NCBI GenBank assembly: GCA_003134655.1
Contig: PLBY01000045.1
Coordinates: 96,425-160,424 of the forward strand
From: Acidobacteriaceae bacterium
Lineage (GTDB): Bacteria; Acidobacteriota; Terriglobia; Terriglobales; Acidobacteriaceae
Direction of reading: 5' to 3'
Length of the DNA stretch: 64,000 nucleotides
The position numbers were made by a program, and so were the translations under genes. Positions 32,348 through 41,395 of this stretch are shown piece by piece (the first letter of the stretch is position 1; each line of letters begins with the position of its first letter). Under the pieces are notes generated by a model, which was not told where the DNA came from, ran no database searches, and worked only from the letters and a program-made list of their open reading frames with translations.

Positions 32348-33349
32348 CTACATTCTCGTTTCGGGTTCCGGTAACGGTTTTCCAGGCACATAGGCCCGCA
32401 AAAACTCCAGCGCCCACTGCGGCCGCACACCAAACTTGCCAACGGAAGCGGGAACCACGACCGCATCGCCTTTCGCCAGAGTCACCGGATCCATCCCGGC
32501 GGCCTCGATCACTCCGCATCCTTCCACCGCCACCAGGATTTGCACCGAACTGCGCCCCGAATCGTCACGCGTCATCAGTTCCATTGGATCTTTCGCTTCA
32601 AACATGTCCACTACAAAATAAGGAGCACCGACCAAGGGCGCATGCCGGTTCTTGCTGCCGCCAATCTGCTGCGGCGCTGGGCGCACGACTTTTCCCGAGT
32701 TCACTTTTTCCTTCACCGCCGCCATCCCATCCTTCAGGTGCAGTTCGCGCGGCCGCCCGTAATCATACAGGCGATAGGTGGTATCGGACTGTTGTTGCGT
32801 CTCCACGACGATCGATCCCGGCCCGAGCGTGTGCACCGTGCCGCCGGCTACATAAATCATGTCGCCCGCATAGACGTTGATCCAGTTGAGAACTTCCTCC
32901 GCGCGCTTCTGATGAATTGCCTCTTCCAACTGTTGCACGGTGACGCCTGGTTTCAGGCCCAACGCAATCTGCGCACCCGGCTTGGCGTGAGCAATGTACC
33001 AGCATTCGGTCTTACCCCACGGCTGGCCCACACGCACAGCCTGTGCATCATCGGGGTGAACCTGCACCGAAAGTTTCTCGTGGGGAAACAGAAACTTGAG
33101 CAGCAAAGGAAACCGCTTCGGGTCCCGCGCCGCATCGCCCACTAATTCGCGCTGGTACTCCTCGCTCAACTGCGACAGCGCCTTTCCAATGAACGGACCG
33201 TTGGCCACTTTGCAATCGTCGCCGCTCAGCCATGCCTCACCGATCTTTTCTTCGAACTTGTGATTGGGATAAATCGGTGACAAGTCGAGAGTGCCCCACG
33301 GACGCGGATCAAATCCCGGAAGCATCAATAGTGGATAAAGATTTCCCAT
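32348..33349 (-). CDS. manA: mannose-6-phosphate isomerase, class I-like cupin type
   Basis: A 333-residue zinc isomerase linking fructose-6-phosphate and mannose-6-phosphate. Metal ligands and catalytic residues are in KFLFPHEKLSVQVHPDD, GKTECWYI and DMIYVAGGTVHTLG. Length is near the short (about 320) bacterial form. ATG at 33349 opens the five-gene minus-strand run. A terminator for the upstream aminotransferase lies just before it, so manA probably has its own promoter in a very short space, or depends on read-through. Confidence 0.92.
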   Translation of the reverse strand: MGNLYPLLMLPGFDPRPWGTLDLSPIYPNHKFEEKIGEAWLSGDDCKVANGPFIGKALSQLSEEYQRELVGDAARDPKRFPLLLKFLFPHEKLSVQVHPDDAQAVRVGQPWGKTECWYIAHAKPGAQIALGLKPGVTVQQLEEAIHQKRAEEVLNWINVYAGDMIYVAGGTVHTLGPGSIVVETQQQSDTTYRLYDYGRPRELHLKDGMAAVKEKVNSGKVVRPAPQQIGGSKNRHAPLVGAPYFVVDMFEAKDPMELMTRDDSGRSSVQILVAVEGCGVIEAAGMDPVTLAKGDAVVVPASVGKFGVRPQWALEFLRAYVPGKPLPEPETRM

Positions 33350-33366
33350 GCCAACCTTACGCCCAC

Positions 33367-33395
33367 AAAAAAGACCGCCCGCAAATGGAACGGCC
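33367..33395 (-). terminator. terminator after the aminotransferase gene
   Basis: On the minus strand GGCCGTTCC folds onto GGGCGGTC (eight pairs, three of them G-U) around ATTTGC, followed by TTTTTT (33367-33372). Confidence 0.6.
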
Positions 33396-33437
33396 TTTGC
33401 CGAACCTGATGATCAAACTTCCACAGCGCGCCCAGCG

Positions 33438-34649
33438 TTATAGCGCCGCGAAGAATTTCCGCATGCGTTCCAGGCCGCGATCCAACTCAGCCTTCGACGT
33501 CGCATACGACACTCGAATGTGCTCGCCCGTTCCGAATCCCTCGCCCGGAACCGTCGCGACGTGAGCCTCGCGCAACAGCCGCCCAGCCACGTCGGACGCC
33601 GATTTCAAGCCACCTCGCCCGAGGAATGACGAAATATTTGGATAGGCGTAAAACGCGCCCTCCGGCAGAGTGCACCTCACGCCCGGAATTGCGCGCAATC
33701 CCGCCACCACATGATCGCGAAGCTGAATGTATTCCAGCCGCATTTCTTCCACGCACTTCTGCGGTCCTTTCAGCGCCGCCACGGCCGCTTTCTGCACAAT
33801 CGAAGTCGGATTCGACGTCGACTGGCTCTGCAGCTTTGCCATCGCACTGACCACTGCCGATGGAGCCATGGCATATCCGAGCCGCCATCCCGTCATCGCG
33901 TACGTCTTCGACAGCGATCCGAGCACCACGAAGCGCTCCCGGTATTCCCGGAGCGCGCCCACGGAGAAATTCTTGCCCGTGTAATTCAGATACACGTAGC
34001 ACTCGTCGGAGAGAACCCAAATGCCGCGCTGGTGCGCCAGACGGATGACCTCGGTCATATCCTCTGGACTCATCACGGCGCCCGAAGGATTCGACGGCGA
34101 ATTGAGAATGATCACCTTCGTCCGCGGCGTGATCAGCTGCGCCACCATCTCAGCCGTGACGCGGAATCCCTGCGACTCGTCCGACTCCAGCAGCACGCAA
34201 TTTCCGCCCGCATAGCGCACGATGTCCTTAAACGACACCCAGTACGGCACAGGCAGAATCACTTCGTCGCCGTGATCCACCAACACCTGAATCGCATTGA
34301 ACAGCGCGTGCTTGCCGCCGGTCGACGCAATCACTTCCTCGCGCCGGTAATCGGAATCGAAGTCCACGTTATGGCGATGTGCGATCGCGTCGCGCAGTTC
34401 AGCCGTCCCGGCCACGGCAGTGTATTTCGTGAAGTTCCCCTGAATCGCGGCAATGGCGGCATCTTTGATGTGCTGCGGCGTCGCGAAGTGTGGCTCGCCT
34501 GCGCCAAAATCGACGACGTCGATTCCTTGTGAGCGCAACTTGTCGGCCTCGGCCACCACCGCCATGGTGGCGGAGGGCTCGATGCGGTTGATTCTTTCGG
34601 TGAGTCTCAGCGCTTCCGTCTTTTCTGTGGTAATGCTGGCCGTGGTCAT
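33438..34649 (-). CDS. aspC: aspartate aminotransferase (class I/II, PLP)
   Basis: A 403-residue fold-type I aminotransferase. The PLP lysine is in GSLSKTYAMTGWRLGY; other family marks are GAGEPHFATPQHI, YWVSFKDIVRYAGG, NSPSNPSGAV, and the substrate arginine near EHIRVSYA. The pattern is of the Ib subgroup that transaminates aspartate (some also accept prephenate). Its ATG overlaps the coaD stop by four bases. A terminator follows. Specificity is predicted from family only. Confidence 0.88.
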   Translation of the reverse strand: MTTASITTEKTEALRLTERINRIEPSATMAVVAEADKLRSQGIDVVDFGAGEPHFATPQHIKDAAIAAIQGNFTKYTAVAGTAELRDAIAHRHNVDFDSDYRREEVIASTGGKHALFNAIQVLVDHGDEVILPVPYWVSFKDIVRYAGGNCVLLESDESQGFRVTAEMVAQLITPRTKVIILNSPSNPSGAVMSPEDMTEVIRLAHQRGIWVLSDECYVYLNYTGKNFSVGALREYRERFVVLGSLSKTYAMTGWRLGYAMAPSAVVSAMAKLQSQSTSNPTSIVQKAAVAALKGPQKCVEEMRLEYIQLRDHVVAGLRAIPGVRCTLPEGAFYAYPNISSFLGRGGLKSASDVAGRLLREAHVATVPGEGFGTGEHIRVSYATSKAELDRGLERMRKFFAAL

Positions 34650-35191
34650 GCCTTCTTCTTCCTTTTCCTCGGGACTTCCGCCAGGTGCGTATCCCGCAAC
34701 TTGTATGCGGGATCCAGTTTTTCCCGCAGCTTTTGTTCCACCGCGTCAGGGACGAGATCTTTAACCGGTCCCCCCGCCTGCGCCACTTCGCGCACCAGCC
34801 GCGAACTTACGTAGGAATACTTGACGGCCGGCATCATGAAGACCGTTTCGAGCGTAGGCTCGAGCTTGCGATTCATCAGCGCCATCTGCAGTTCGTATTC
34901 GTAGTCGCTGATGGCGCGAATTCCGCGCAACACACACATCGCGTCGATCGACTTGGCGTATTCCACCATCAGGCCGTCGAACGTGTCGATGCGAACATTG
35001 CTCCAATCGGCCGTCAGGTGGCGCAGCATCTCAAGCCGCTCCCCCAGGCTGAACATGGGGGTCTTCTCCGAATTGCGCAGAATCGCGACCACCAGCTGTT
35101 CGAACATCTTGCTGCCTCGCTCAATCAGATCGAGGTGCCCGTTGGTGGGCGGATCAAACGACCCGGGATAGACAGCGATGCCCTTATTCAA
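34646..35191 (-). CDS. coaD: phosphopantetheine adenylyltransferase
   Basis: A 181-residue enzyme for the fourth step of coenzyme A synthesis. The ATP site appears as YPGSFDPPTNGHLDLIERG and VLRGIRAISDYEYE, with the family C-terminal YSYVSSRLVREVAQ. About 20 residues longer than usual because of a basic tail ending RKRKKKA. The start is TTG at 35191, four bases after GAGGA; no ATG is available near the conserved IAVYPGS. It overlaps aspC by four bases, giving a coaD-aspC pair. Confidence 0.94.
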   Translation of the reverse strand: MNKGIAVYPGSFDPPTNGHLDLIERGSKMFEQLVVAILRNSEKTPMFSLGERLEMLRHLTADWSNVRIDTFDGLMVEYAKSIDAMCVLRGIRAISDYEYELQMALMNRKLEPTLETVFMMPAVKYSYVSSRLVREVAQAGGPVKDLVPDAVEQKLREKLDPAYKLRDTHLAEVPRKRKKKA

Positions 35192-35315
35192 TCGTCCTCA
35201 CAGAAAGGCCGTGGGTTCAGTGTTTTGCGCAAAGAGAAGCAATAGGAGATTTTATGCGGGTGGGGTCAACAATGGCAATCGGGAAGGGGGATTCGGGTAG
35301 AAGACGAGGGGAGAC

Positions 35316-35347
35316 CCGGGCGCGGCATCTAGAAACGCCGCGCCCGG
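35316..35347 (-). terminator. strong hairpin after recA
   Basis: Perfect 11-base arms CCGGGCGCGGC/GCCGCGCCCGG around a ten-base loop, 12 bases after the recA stop. No T-run follows on the minus strand, so it may act with Rho or protect the 3' end. Confidence 0.5.
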
Positions 35348-35359
35348 AGGAAACGAAAA

Positions 35360-36472
35360 CTAGCGCTTAGCCGCGATCGGCACCTTGACCGGTTCGGGAG
35401 GAGCGCTCGGCATCGTCGTGACGCGACCGGTCGCCGCTCCGTTCGTCGGAGCGGGCACCGCCGCCGGTTGCGCGGGGCTCTGAGCCAACCCCAGCGCCTT
35501 GCGTACCTCGGTATCCAGCTTCGCCATGACGTCCTTGTTGTCTTTCAGGAACTGGCGGGCATTCTCGCGTCCCTGGCCAATGCGTTCGCCCTTGTAGCTG
35601 AACCACGACCCGGACTTCTCGAGGATGTTGTTGTTCACAGCGATGTCGAGCAGATCGCCCTCACGCGAAATACCTTCGCCGTACAGGATGTCGAACTCCG
35701 CTTCGCGGAACGGCGCCGCGACCTTGTTCTTCACCACTTTCACCTTCGTGCGTGAGCCGGTGACCACATCACCTTCCTTAATCGCGGCAATGCGTCGAAT
35801 GTCGACACGGACTGAAGAATAGAACTTCAGCGCGCGCCCACCGGTAGTCGTCTCCGGATTGCCGAACATCACGCCAATCTTCTCGCGGATCTGGTTGATG
35901 AAGATCAGGCAAGTCCTCGACTTCGACACCGTCCCCGTCAGTTTGCGCAGTGCCTGCGACATCAACCGCGCCTGCAGTCCCATGTGGCTGTCGCCCATTT
36001 CGCCGTCAAGTTCGGCCTTGGGCACCAGCGCCGCCACCGAATCCACCACCAGCACGTCGATAGCGTTAGACCGCACCAGCGCCTCTGTGATCTCCAGCGC
36101 CTGCTCGCCGTAATCCGGCTGCGAGACCAGCAGATTGTCCACATCCACGCCCAGCTTCTTGGCATAGGCCGGATCAAGTGCATGCTCGGCGTCCACGAAC
36201 GCGGCCATGCCCCCGGCTTTCTGCGCCTCGGCGATCACCTGCAGCGTGATCGTGGTCTTGCCCGACGACTCCGGCCCAAACACTTCCACCACGCGCCCGC
36301 GCGGGAAGCCGCCCACGCCCAGGGCCGCGTCGAACGAGATCGACCCGGTCGGGATCACCGCGATCGGCACGATCGCCTCCTTCGACCCCAACCGCATGAT
36401 CGAGCCCTTGCCGAATTGTTTTTCAATCTGCGAGACCGCCAGTTCAATCGCCTTGCCCCGTTCGTCCGCCAT
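35360..36472 (-). CDS. recA: recombinase RecA
   Basis: A 370-residue DNA strand-exchange and SOS coprotease. Walker [11 protein letters not shown]1 [22 protein letters not shown] region, L2 with [23 protein letters not shown], and [20 protein letters not shown]. The C-terminal 40 residues are Pro/Ala-rich and end in a basic KVPIAAKR instead of the acidic tail seen in proteobacteria. ATG 36472 follows AAGGAG by seven bases. No known LexA box was recognised upstream. Confidence 0.98.
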   Translation of the reverse strand: MADERGKAIELAVSQIEKQFGKGSIMRLGSKEAIVPIAVIPTGSISFDAALGVGGFPRGRVVEVFGPESSGKTTITLQVIAEAQKAGGMAAFVDAEHALDPAYAKKLGVDVDNLLVSQPDYGEQALEITEALVRSNAIDVLVVDSVAALVPKAELDGEMGDSHMGLQARLMSQALRKLTGTVSKSRTCLIFINQIREKIGVMFGNPETTTGGRALKFYSSVRVDIRRIAAIKEGDVVTGSRTKVKVVKNKVAAPFREAEFDILYGEGISREGDLLDIAVNNNILEKSGSWFSYKGERIGQGRENARQFLKDNKDVMAKLDTEVRKALGLAQSPAQPAAVPAPTNGAATGRVTTMPSAPPEPVKVPIAAKR

Positions 36473-36524
36473 GGAGTGGCTCCTTGATTATGAGTGCCGA
36501 CTAAATGAAATCTAATCTGGCCGG

Positions 36525-36530
36525 ATTATA
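36525..36530 (-). promoter_or_regulatory. perfect -10 box of recA
   Basis: Minus-strand TATAAT, 52 bases before the recA ATG. There is no good -35 box at 16-18 bases, as often seen for activated or special promoters. Confidence 0.4.
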
Positions 36531-36651
36531 CATACAGATTGAAGCGAAGAAAAGGCGAATCAACATAATTAACCTGTGGAAGGTTCCAAAATGGGGCAGG
36601 GAACACGTGGCGCGGGCACGCCGCCAGATCTCAGCCCTTGCCCTCAGCCCT

Positions 36652-36692
36652 TGTCATCCTGAGGCCCGCGTCCCTTGCGGGCCGAAGGATCT
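36652..36692 (+). repeat. intergenic repeat, TGTCATCCTGAG...GAAGGATCT family
   Basis: TTGTCATCCTGAG, a hairpin GGCCCGCGTCCCTTGCGGGCC, then GAAGGATCT. Copies with the same ends but unrelated central hairpins are at 50391 and 52427. Confidence 0.65.
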
Positions 36693-36782
36693 ATGCACTT
36701 CCCTCGTGCAGCGATGGTGTCGAGAACTCCAGAGGTTCTTCGCCTCCGCGAAGAATGACAAAATCTCGATAGCACCTGTCCT

Positions 36783-38471
36783 CTATCTCTGCAGCAAATC
36801 CACTGGCGCTGTCACGTCATGCACCCGGAAGTATTTGGCTAGCGCCGGATACTTCCGCGCCACAGCCTCATACATCGCATACGCCACGTTGCGATAAGAA
36901 ACGTGCCCCGCCGGCGTAGTCCGCAGCTCAGAAATGTAAACCGCCTCGGCAAAATCCATCTTAAACAGCGCCCGCTTGCGGAACGCCAGCGGAATCGCGT
37001 ACTGCGAATTTTCCGCGGCCTCCGGCGAATTCCCCGAAGCCAATTTCTCCACTGCGGTTTGCACCCTCCGCATCGCCGCTTCAAACCGTCCCCGCACGCC
37101 TGCATCTTCCATGTCGAGAAGCATCTCGTACCCGTGCTGTGTGGTGAATCCCTGCATCACCTGAATGCACCGCCGGTGCCGGTGCATGTCGCGGAATCCG
37201 CCCGTGTCCATCAAAATGTCGAAGCGAAACTGCTGCCCCGCGCGGAATCCCCGCAGCATCTCGTCGTGCTTGCCACGGTGCCGCAGCCCCAGGTCAATGA
37301 TCTCCCGCCGCCGCCTCTCTCCCGCCACCTGCACCGCCTGCCGAATCTGCCGGTACGAATGATGGCAATGTTCATAAAGCAGCGTGGTCGCGATCTCCAC
37401 TTCGAGTGGCTCTTCGTCGAGCAGATCCACAATTGCCTTCGACGGCGCCAGCGGTTCGTCAGCCATCAACTCGCGCGCCGCCTGCCGTAACTCGCGCCGC
37501 GTCGCCATCTCATACTCATTCGGATCGGCATACTTCACCAGCGTTGGAGCCACCCGCACCTCGCGCAGCAACTCCTGCTCGGCCCGCGCCCCCAACTCAG
37601 GACTAACGGCCCGAATCTGCTCCACCAGATCGCGCAACGATTCCGCGTTGACGTTATAAGCCGCGCCCGTCGCCGCCTTCTTGAGTGACTCGCCTAGCAC
37701 CCGCACTTCCCGATGCGTATGCGACAGCAGATGCGCCACCTGTGTCTCCAGCGTGCGCGCATTGACGATCTCGCCCAGCGAAGTATTCGTCGCTAGCGGC
37801 AACAGATACCGCGTGATGTCAAACGCCCGCGCCTTCAGCGTCCGCTCGTACGCTTCTTGCTTCATGTCGGCGGGCTTGGGCGTAATGTCGATCAGGTACT
37901 GCGTCATGTGCGCCGAGAGCGCTTCATACTCGGCAAACAGAAAATCCAGAGTCTCGCGATAGAGTTTGCGCCCATCGTCGTCCGCGCCGAAATCAGGCGT
38001 ATAATATCCGCTCTTCTTGAAATCCTGATACCGCGTCGACCGCTCCTGCCCATCCCACCGCTGCTCGTCGGCCAGTTCAATTGCCGCCAAAATCGACAGT
38101 CTTTCCACCGCCAGCGCAATGTGCGCCAGGTCCGCAATCGACCGGTGCCCGTACTGAAAATAAAACGTGTTCAGGAACTTCTCCGCCTTCTGCGTGCTGA
38201 TCTCGCGCAGCGACTCCTTCATCGACAGCGCCGACCGCGAGTACTTCGCCATGGCGTAAGCCTGAATCTCCGGCTCCACGCCAAATACCGCGAACACCTC
38301 GGTCGAAGGCGCTTCCGACGAGGGCTTTTCGGCCGGTGCCACGGGCTCCGCAGCCGACGCCCGCTGCGTGGAGCGGTGTCCGGAGCTACCAGAGCCTGCG
38401 TCGGTCGTTGCTGAATTTCGGTTGGAAGGGTCAGGCATCACGATCACTTCATTGGTCACAGTCTGTGGCAT
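36783..38471 (-). CDS. double-length ThyX-like (FAD-dependent thymidylate synthase family) protein
   Basis: A 562-residue protein containing two ThyX-like halves, against about 220-250 residues for one ThyX. Half 1 (about 55-290) has FQYGHRSIADLAH and GQERSTRYQDF, the latter like the S/R-Y end of the ThyX motif. Half 2 (about 300-555) has FRDMHRHRRCIQVMQG, with the RHR beginning of the motif but without the usual S..E..S..R. So neither half has a full RHRxxSxNExSxR motif. A disordered head of 55 residues comes first. It may be a divergent thymidylate synthase or a relative with another role. No thyA is in the window. Confidence 0.72.
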   Translation of the reverse strand: MPQTVTNEVIVMPDPSNRNSATTDAGSGSSGHRSTQRASAAEPVAPAEKPSSEAPSTEVFAVFGVEPEIQAYAMAKYSRSALSMKESLREISTQKAEKFLNTFYFQYGHRSIADLAHIALAVERLSILAAIELADEQRWDGQERSTRYQDFKKSGYYTPDFGADDDGRKLYRETLDFLFAEYEALSAHMTQYLIDITPKPADMKQEAYERTLKARAFDITRYLLPLATNTSLGEIVNARTLETQVAHLLSHTHREVRVLGESLKKAATGAAYNVNAESLRDLVEQIRAVSPELGARAEQELLREVRVAPTLVKYADPNEYEMATRRELRQAARELMADEPLAPSKAIVDLLDEEPLEVEIATTLLYEHCHHSYRQIRQAVQVAGERRRREIIDLGLRHRGKHDEMLRGFRAGQQFRFDILMDTGGFRDMHRHRRCIQVMQGFTTQHGYEMLLDMEDAGVRGRFEAAMRRVQTAVEKLASGNSPEAAENSQYAIPLAFRKRALFKMDFAEAVYISELRTTPAGHVSYRNVAYAMYEAVARKYPALAKYFRVHDVTAPVDLLQR

Positions 38472-38545
38472 GAGTGCTGGAATGTTACTCGGCGCGCTTG
38501 TGGATTAGCAATGTGATTCGCCCAATCTAATCTCCGCAGACAACT

Positions 38546-38620
38546 CATGTGGGGACAGCCGCCCTCGGCTGTCCATGTGGGACCGGGTCTCAGACCCGGT
38601 CGTCGAGCGCAGCTCGACTG
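38546..38620 (+). repeat. intergenic repeat, GGGACAGC/GGCTGTCC family, full copy
   Basis: ATGTGGGGACAGCCGCC then CTCGGCTGTCC, a second hairpin GACCGGGTCTCAGACCCGGTC, and GTCGAGCGCAGCTCGAC: three hairpins in 75 bases. It lies directly upstream of the fabG promoter. Confidence 0.7.
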
Positions 38621-38641
38621 CTTTCTCGCCAGCTCCCCGCG

Positions 38642-38647
38642 TATAAT
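38642..38647 (+). promoter_or_regulatory. perfect -10 box of fabG
   Basis: TATAAT 46 bases before the fabG ATG. The -35 region is poor and falls just after the repeat. Confidence 0.4.
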
Positions 38648-38692
38648 TCGGCTTCCACCGCAGTAATTACCAAGTATTTGGGAGAAACTCTC

Positions 38693-39436
38693 ATGTCCCT
38701 TTCAGGACGAGTAGCCCTCGTCACCGGAGCGTCCCAAGGCATCGGACGCACCTGCGCCCTGCGCCTCGCCAAGGACGGCGCGACCGTGGCCGTGGCCGCA
38801 CGCAATCAGGAAAAACTGAACGAACTCGTCAGCGAAATCTCCGCCGCAGGCGGCAAGGCCGCCGCTTTCGCTCTCGACGTCGCCGACGAAGAGCAGGTCA
38901 AATCCACGGTCAAGGCCATCATCGCCCAGTTCGGCAAAATCGACATTCTGGTCAACAACGCCGGCATCACCCGCGACCAACTCGTCATGCGCATGAAGCG
39001 CGCCGACTGGGACGCCGTCCTCCAAACCAACCTGACCTCCGCCTACCTCTGTATCCAGCAGGTCATCAGCTCCATGCTCAAGCAGCACTGGGGACGCATC
39101 ATCAACATCACCAGCGTCTTCGGACAGATGGGCCAAGCTGGACAAGCGAACTACGCCGCCTCCAAAGCCGGACTCATCGGCCTCACCATGGCCATCGCCC
39201 GCGAAGTCGGCTCCCGCAACATTACCTGCAACGCCGTTGCCCCCGGCTTCATCGAAACCGCTATGACCGCGGTCCTGAGCGACGAATTCAAGCAGACCGC
39301 CGTCAAACAGATCCCGCTGGGACGAGTGGGGACTCCGGACGACGTGGCCAGCGCCGTCGCGTTTCTAGCGTCGGACGGAGCCTCGTACGTCACCGGCCAC
39401 GTGCTGAACGTAAACGGCGGCATGCTGATGGGATAG
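38693..39436 (+). CDS. fabG: 3-oxoacyl-ACP reductase (SDR)
   Basis: A 247-residue short-chain dehydrogenase that reduces beta-ketoacyl-ACP with NADPH in fatty acid elongation. NADP motif TGASQGIGR, NNAG, catalytic Ser in NITSVFGQMGQAGQ and YAASKAG, and the C-terminal SYVTGHVLNVNGGMLMG typical of FabG. ATG 38693 has GGGAG eight bases upstream. It stands apart from other fatty-acid genes here, so another SDR substrate is possible, but overall similarity favours FabG. Confidence 0.9.
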   Translation: MSLSGRVALVTGASQGIGRTCALRLAKDGATVAVAARNQEKLNELVSEISAAGGKAAAFALDVADEEQVKSTVKAIIAQFGKIDILVNNAGITRDQLVMRMKRADWDAVLQTNLTSAYLCIQQVISSMLKQHWGRIINITSVFGQMGQAGQANYAASKAGLIGLTMAIAREVGSRNITCNAVAPGFIETAMTAVLSDEFKQTAVKQIPLGRVGTPDDVASAVAFLASDGASYVTGHVLNVNGGMLMG

Positions 39437-39481
39437 TTTTCAAGATCGCTAACCACAGAGGACACTGAGGACACAGTGAAA

Positions 39482-40036
39482 ATGACAACCGAACCCACAA
39501 TTTCTCACGCTTCCTCTGTGTCCTCCGCGTCCGGAGCTTGCCCTGAGCAGAGCCGAAGGGTAGTGAAAGATCTTGCGTTATCTCAAGCCGAGTCCCCGGC
39601 GCAGATCGCGCAAGCCCGCGAACTCTTCCTCGAATACGCGCAGTCCCTAGGCTTCAGCCTCTGCTTTCAGAATTTCGACAAGGAACTCGCGGAACTCCCC
39701 GGCGACTACGCCCCACCCGAAGGCCGCCTCCTGCTGGCTGAGTTCGAGGGCCAACTCGCGGGCTGCGTCGCTCTGCACAAGCTGGAGCCCGGCATCTGCG
39801 AGATGAAGCGTCTCTATCTGCGTCCGCAGTTCCGCGGCAAAGGTCTCGGCCGAGTGCTGGCAGACCGCGTCATCGCAGAAGCCCGCCAGATCGAATACGA
39901 GCGCATGCGTCTTGACACCGTCGAACCAGTGATGAAAGATGCGGTTGCGATGTACCGTAAAATCGGGTTCCGAGAGATCGCCCCTTACTGCGAGAATCCA
40001 ATCGCTGGCGCCCTCTACATGGAGTTGCAGTTGTAA
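39482..40036 (+). CDS. GNAT acetyltransferase with repeat-derived N-terminus
   Basis: A 184-residue protein. Residues from about 30 onward form a GNAT fold: ARELFLEYAQSLGF, LAGCVALHKLEPGICEMKRLYL, the acetyl-CoA loop RPQFRGKGLGRVLADRV and AMYRKIGFREI. The first 30 residues are encoded by repeats: SGACPEQSRRV comes from a GCCCTGAGCAGAGCCGAAGGG element (39533-39560), and inverted GAGGACAC-type repeats lie at 39453-39478 and 39510-39529. The true start may be lower; ATG 39482 lacks a strong ribosome site. Substrate unknown. Confidence 0.78.
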   Translation: MTTEPTISHASSVSSASGACPEQSRRVVKDLALSQAESPAQIAQARELFLEYAQSLGFSLCFQNFDKELAELPGDYAPPEGRLLLAEFEGQLAGCVALHKLEPGICEMKRLYLRPQFRGKGLGRVLADRVIAEARQIEYERMRLDTVEPVMKDAVAMYRKIGFREIAPYCENPIAGALYMELQL

Positions 40037-40087
40037 TTGTGCTTCCACTTGGCAAGAATGTCCGAACTCCGTACTCCGAGGTTCCAC

Positions 40088-40834
40088 ATGAAATCTCTAT
40101 TTCCGCTCCTGCTGACCTTCACGCTCTCTGTCACTTCTGCCTTCGCCGCCGACGGCAAGTCCATCTCCTACAAGAGCGGCGAAGAAACGGTGCAAGGTGT
40201 TCTCTACACGCCGGCAGGCAAGGGGCCTTTCCCGGCGCTGATCGTTATTCACGAATGGTGGGGCCTGAACGACTGGGTGAAAGAACAAGCCTCGAAGCTT
40301 GCCGACCAAGGCTATGTTGCTCTCGCCGTCGATCTCTATCGCGGCAAGGTTGCAACTACACCCGACATGGCGCACGAAATCATGCGCGGAGTCCCCGAAG
40401 ACCGCGCCAAACGCGACCTTCACGCTGCTTTCGAATTTCTCGCGTACCAGCCCAACGTGAAGAAAGACCGCATCGGTTCCATCGGTTGGTGCATGGGCGG
40501 AGGCTACTCCCTCGACGTCGCCCTGCAGGAGCCAACGTTGGCCGCGACCGTAATCAACTACGGCCATCTCGCAACCGACACCGACGCGCTCAAGAAAATC
40601 AATGCGCCGATCCTCGGTCTCTTCGGTGGGCAGGATCGTGGCATCACGCCCGATGATGTTCACAAATTCGAAGCTGCCATGAAACAACTGAGCAAGAAAA
40701 TTGACGTGAAAATTTACGACGACGCCGGTCACGCGTTCGAAAATCCGAACAACAAAGACGGATATCGCGCTGCCGATGCCACAGACGCGTGGAAGCGCAC
40801 TGTCGACTTCCTGGCTGGGACGCTGAAGAAATAA
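40088..40834 (+). CDS. secreted dienelactone hydrolase family protein
   Basis: A 248-residue alpha/beta hydrolase with a signal peptide (MKSLFPLLLTFTLSVTSAFA, cut near AADGK). The nucleophile is Cys in GWCMGGGYS, with Asp in GGQDRGI and His in DDAGHAFENP, the DLH triad; EWWGLNDWV is also typical. Cytosolic DLH opens dienelactones in chloroaromatic degradation, but exported members have unknown substrates. ATG 40088 was chosen for the signal peptide. The XRE gene follows 206 bases later. Confidence 0.88.
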   Translation: MKSLFPLLLTFTLSVTSAFAADGKSISYKSGEETVQGVLYTPAGKGPFPALIVIHEWWGLNDWVKEQASKLADQGYVALAVDLYRGKVATTPDMAHEIMRGVPEDRAKRDLHAAFEFLAYQPNVKKDRIGSIGWCMGGGYSLDVALQEPTLAATVINYGHLATDTDALKKINAPILGLFGGQDRGITPDDVHKFEAAMKQLSKKIDVKIYDDAGHAFENPNNKDGYRAADATDAWKRTVDFLAGTLKK

Positions 40835-41040
40835 AGGCGGCTCGAAAAGCCCTGCCGGACGCGCGTTTACGCGATCGGTTACTTGCACACTGTGCAAGCG
40901 AAACTCTTCATGCGCGTGAAACTCCGCTGAAACCCATTCGATTTTCGTATGGCACTAATGTCCGCCTCATAGCACGAATTTCCCACTTGCCAGAAGATGC
41001 TGATCTGGTTACTATGACCCATCCTGAAATGCTCCCCACA

Positions 41041-41391
41041 ATGAATATCGGCGAGACCATCCGCAACTACCGGCTGCAGAAAGGTATGTCTCAGGGCGAC
41101 ATCGAAAAGCGAACCGGACTTCTGCGCTGCTACCTGTCTCGCGTGGAAAACGGCCACACCATCCCTTCGCTCGACACGCTCTCGAAGATTGCCGGTGCCA
41201 TGGAGCTCCCTCTGTCGCAGTTCTTCGCCGAACCCGGCCATAGCAACGGCTCCAAGGGTCTGCCGCAACTTTCCGATGATGAAGTCCGCTTCCTCAGCCA
41301 GATCCGCCGCTACTCCACCAGCCTCAATGACAGCGACCGCAAGCTGGTTCTCGCCATGGTGAAGAAAATGGCGTCGAATTCAGGGAAATGA
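41041..41391 (+). CDS. XRE-family (Cro/CI) transcriptional regulator
   Basis: A 116-residue DNA-binding protein. The helix-turn-helix covers the first 60 residues: IRNYRLQKGMSQGDIEKRTGLLRCYLSRVENGHTIPSLDTLSKIAGA. The rest (DDEVRFLSQIRRYSTSLNDSDRKLVLAMVKKM) is helical and may aid dimerisation. An in-frame ATG at 41014 would add nine residues; neither has a clear ribosome site. A long open extension upstream to 40789 overlaps the hydrolase and is not coding. Target unknown. Confidence 0.85.
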   Translation: MNIGETIRNYRLQKGMSQGDIEKRTGLLRCYLSRVENGHTIPSLDTLSKIAGAMELPLSQFFAEPGHSNGSKGLPQLSDDEVRFLSQIRRYSTSLNDSDRKLVLAMVKKMASNSGK

Positions 41392-41395
41392 GCTT

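Larger units (their letters stand above)
36473..36782. other. recA-thyX intergenic region
   Basis: Holds the recA promoter region and, next to thyX, a GTCATCCTGAG-type repeat (36652-36692). A second part at 36737-36770 is an inverted, decayed copy ending GAAGAATGACA. An AT-rich stretch of about 100 bases near 36500-36600 stands out from the GC-rich surroundings. No gene is seen. Confidence 0.5.

Noticed and set aside
36473..36620. LexA (SOS) box upstream of recA
   Set aside because: No CTG-N10-CAG or GAAC-N4-GTTC site was found; the acidobacterial box is not known to me, so nothing is claimed.
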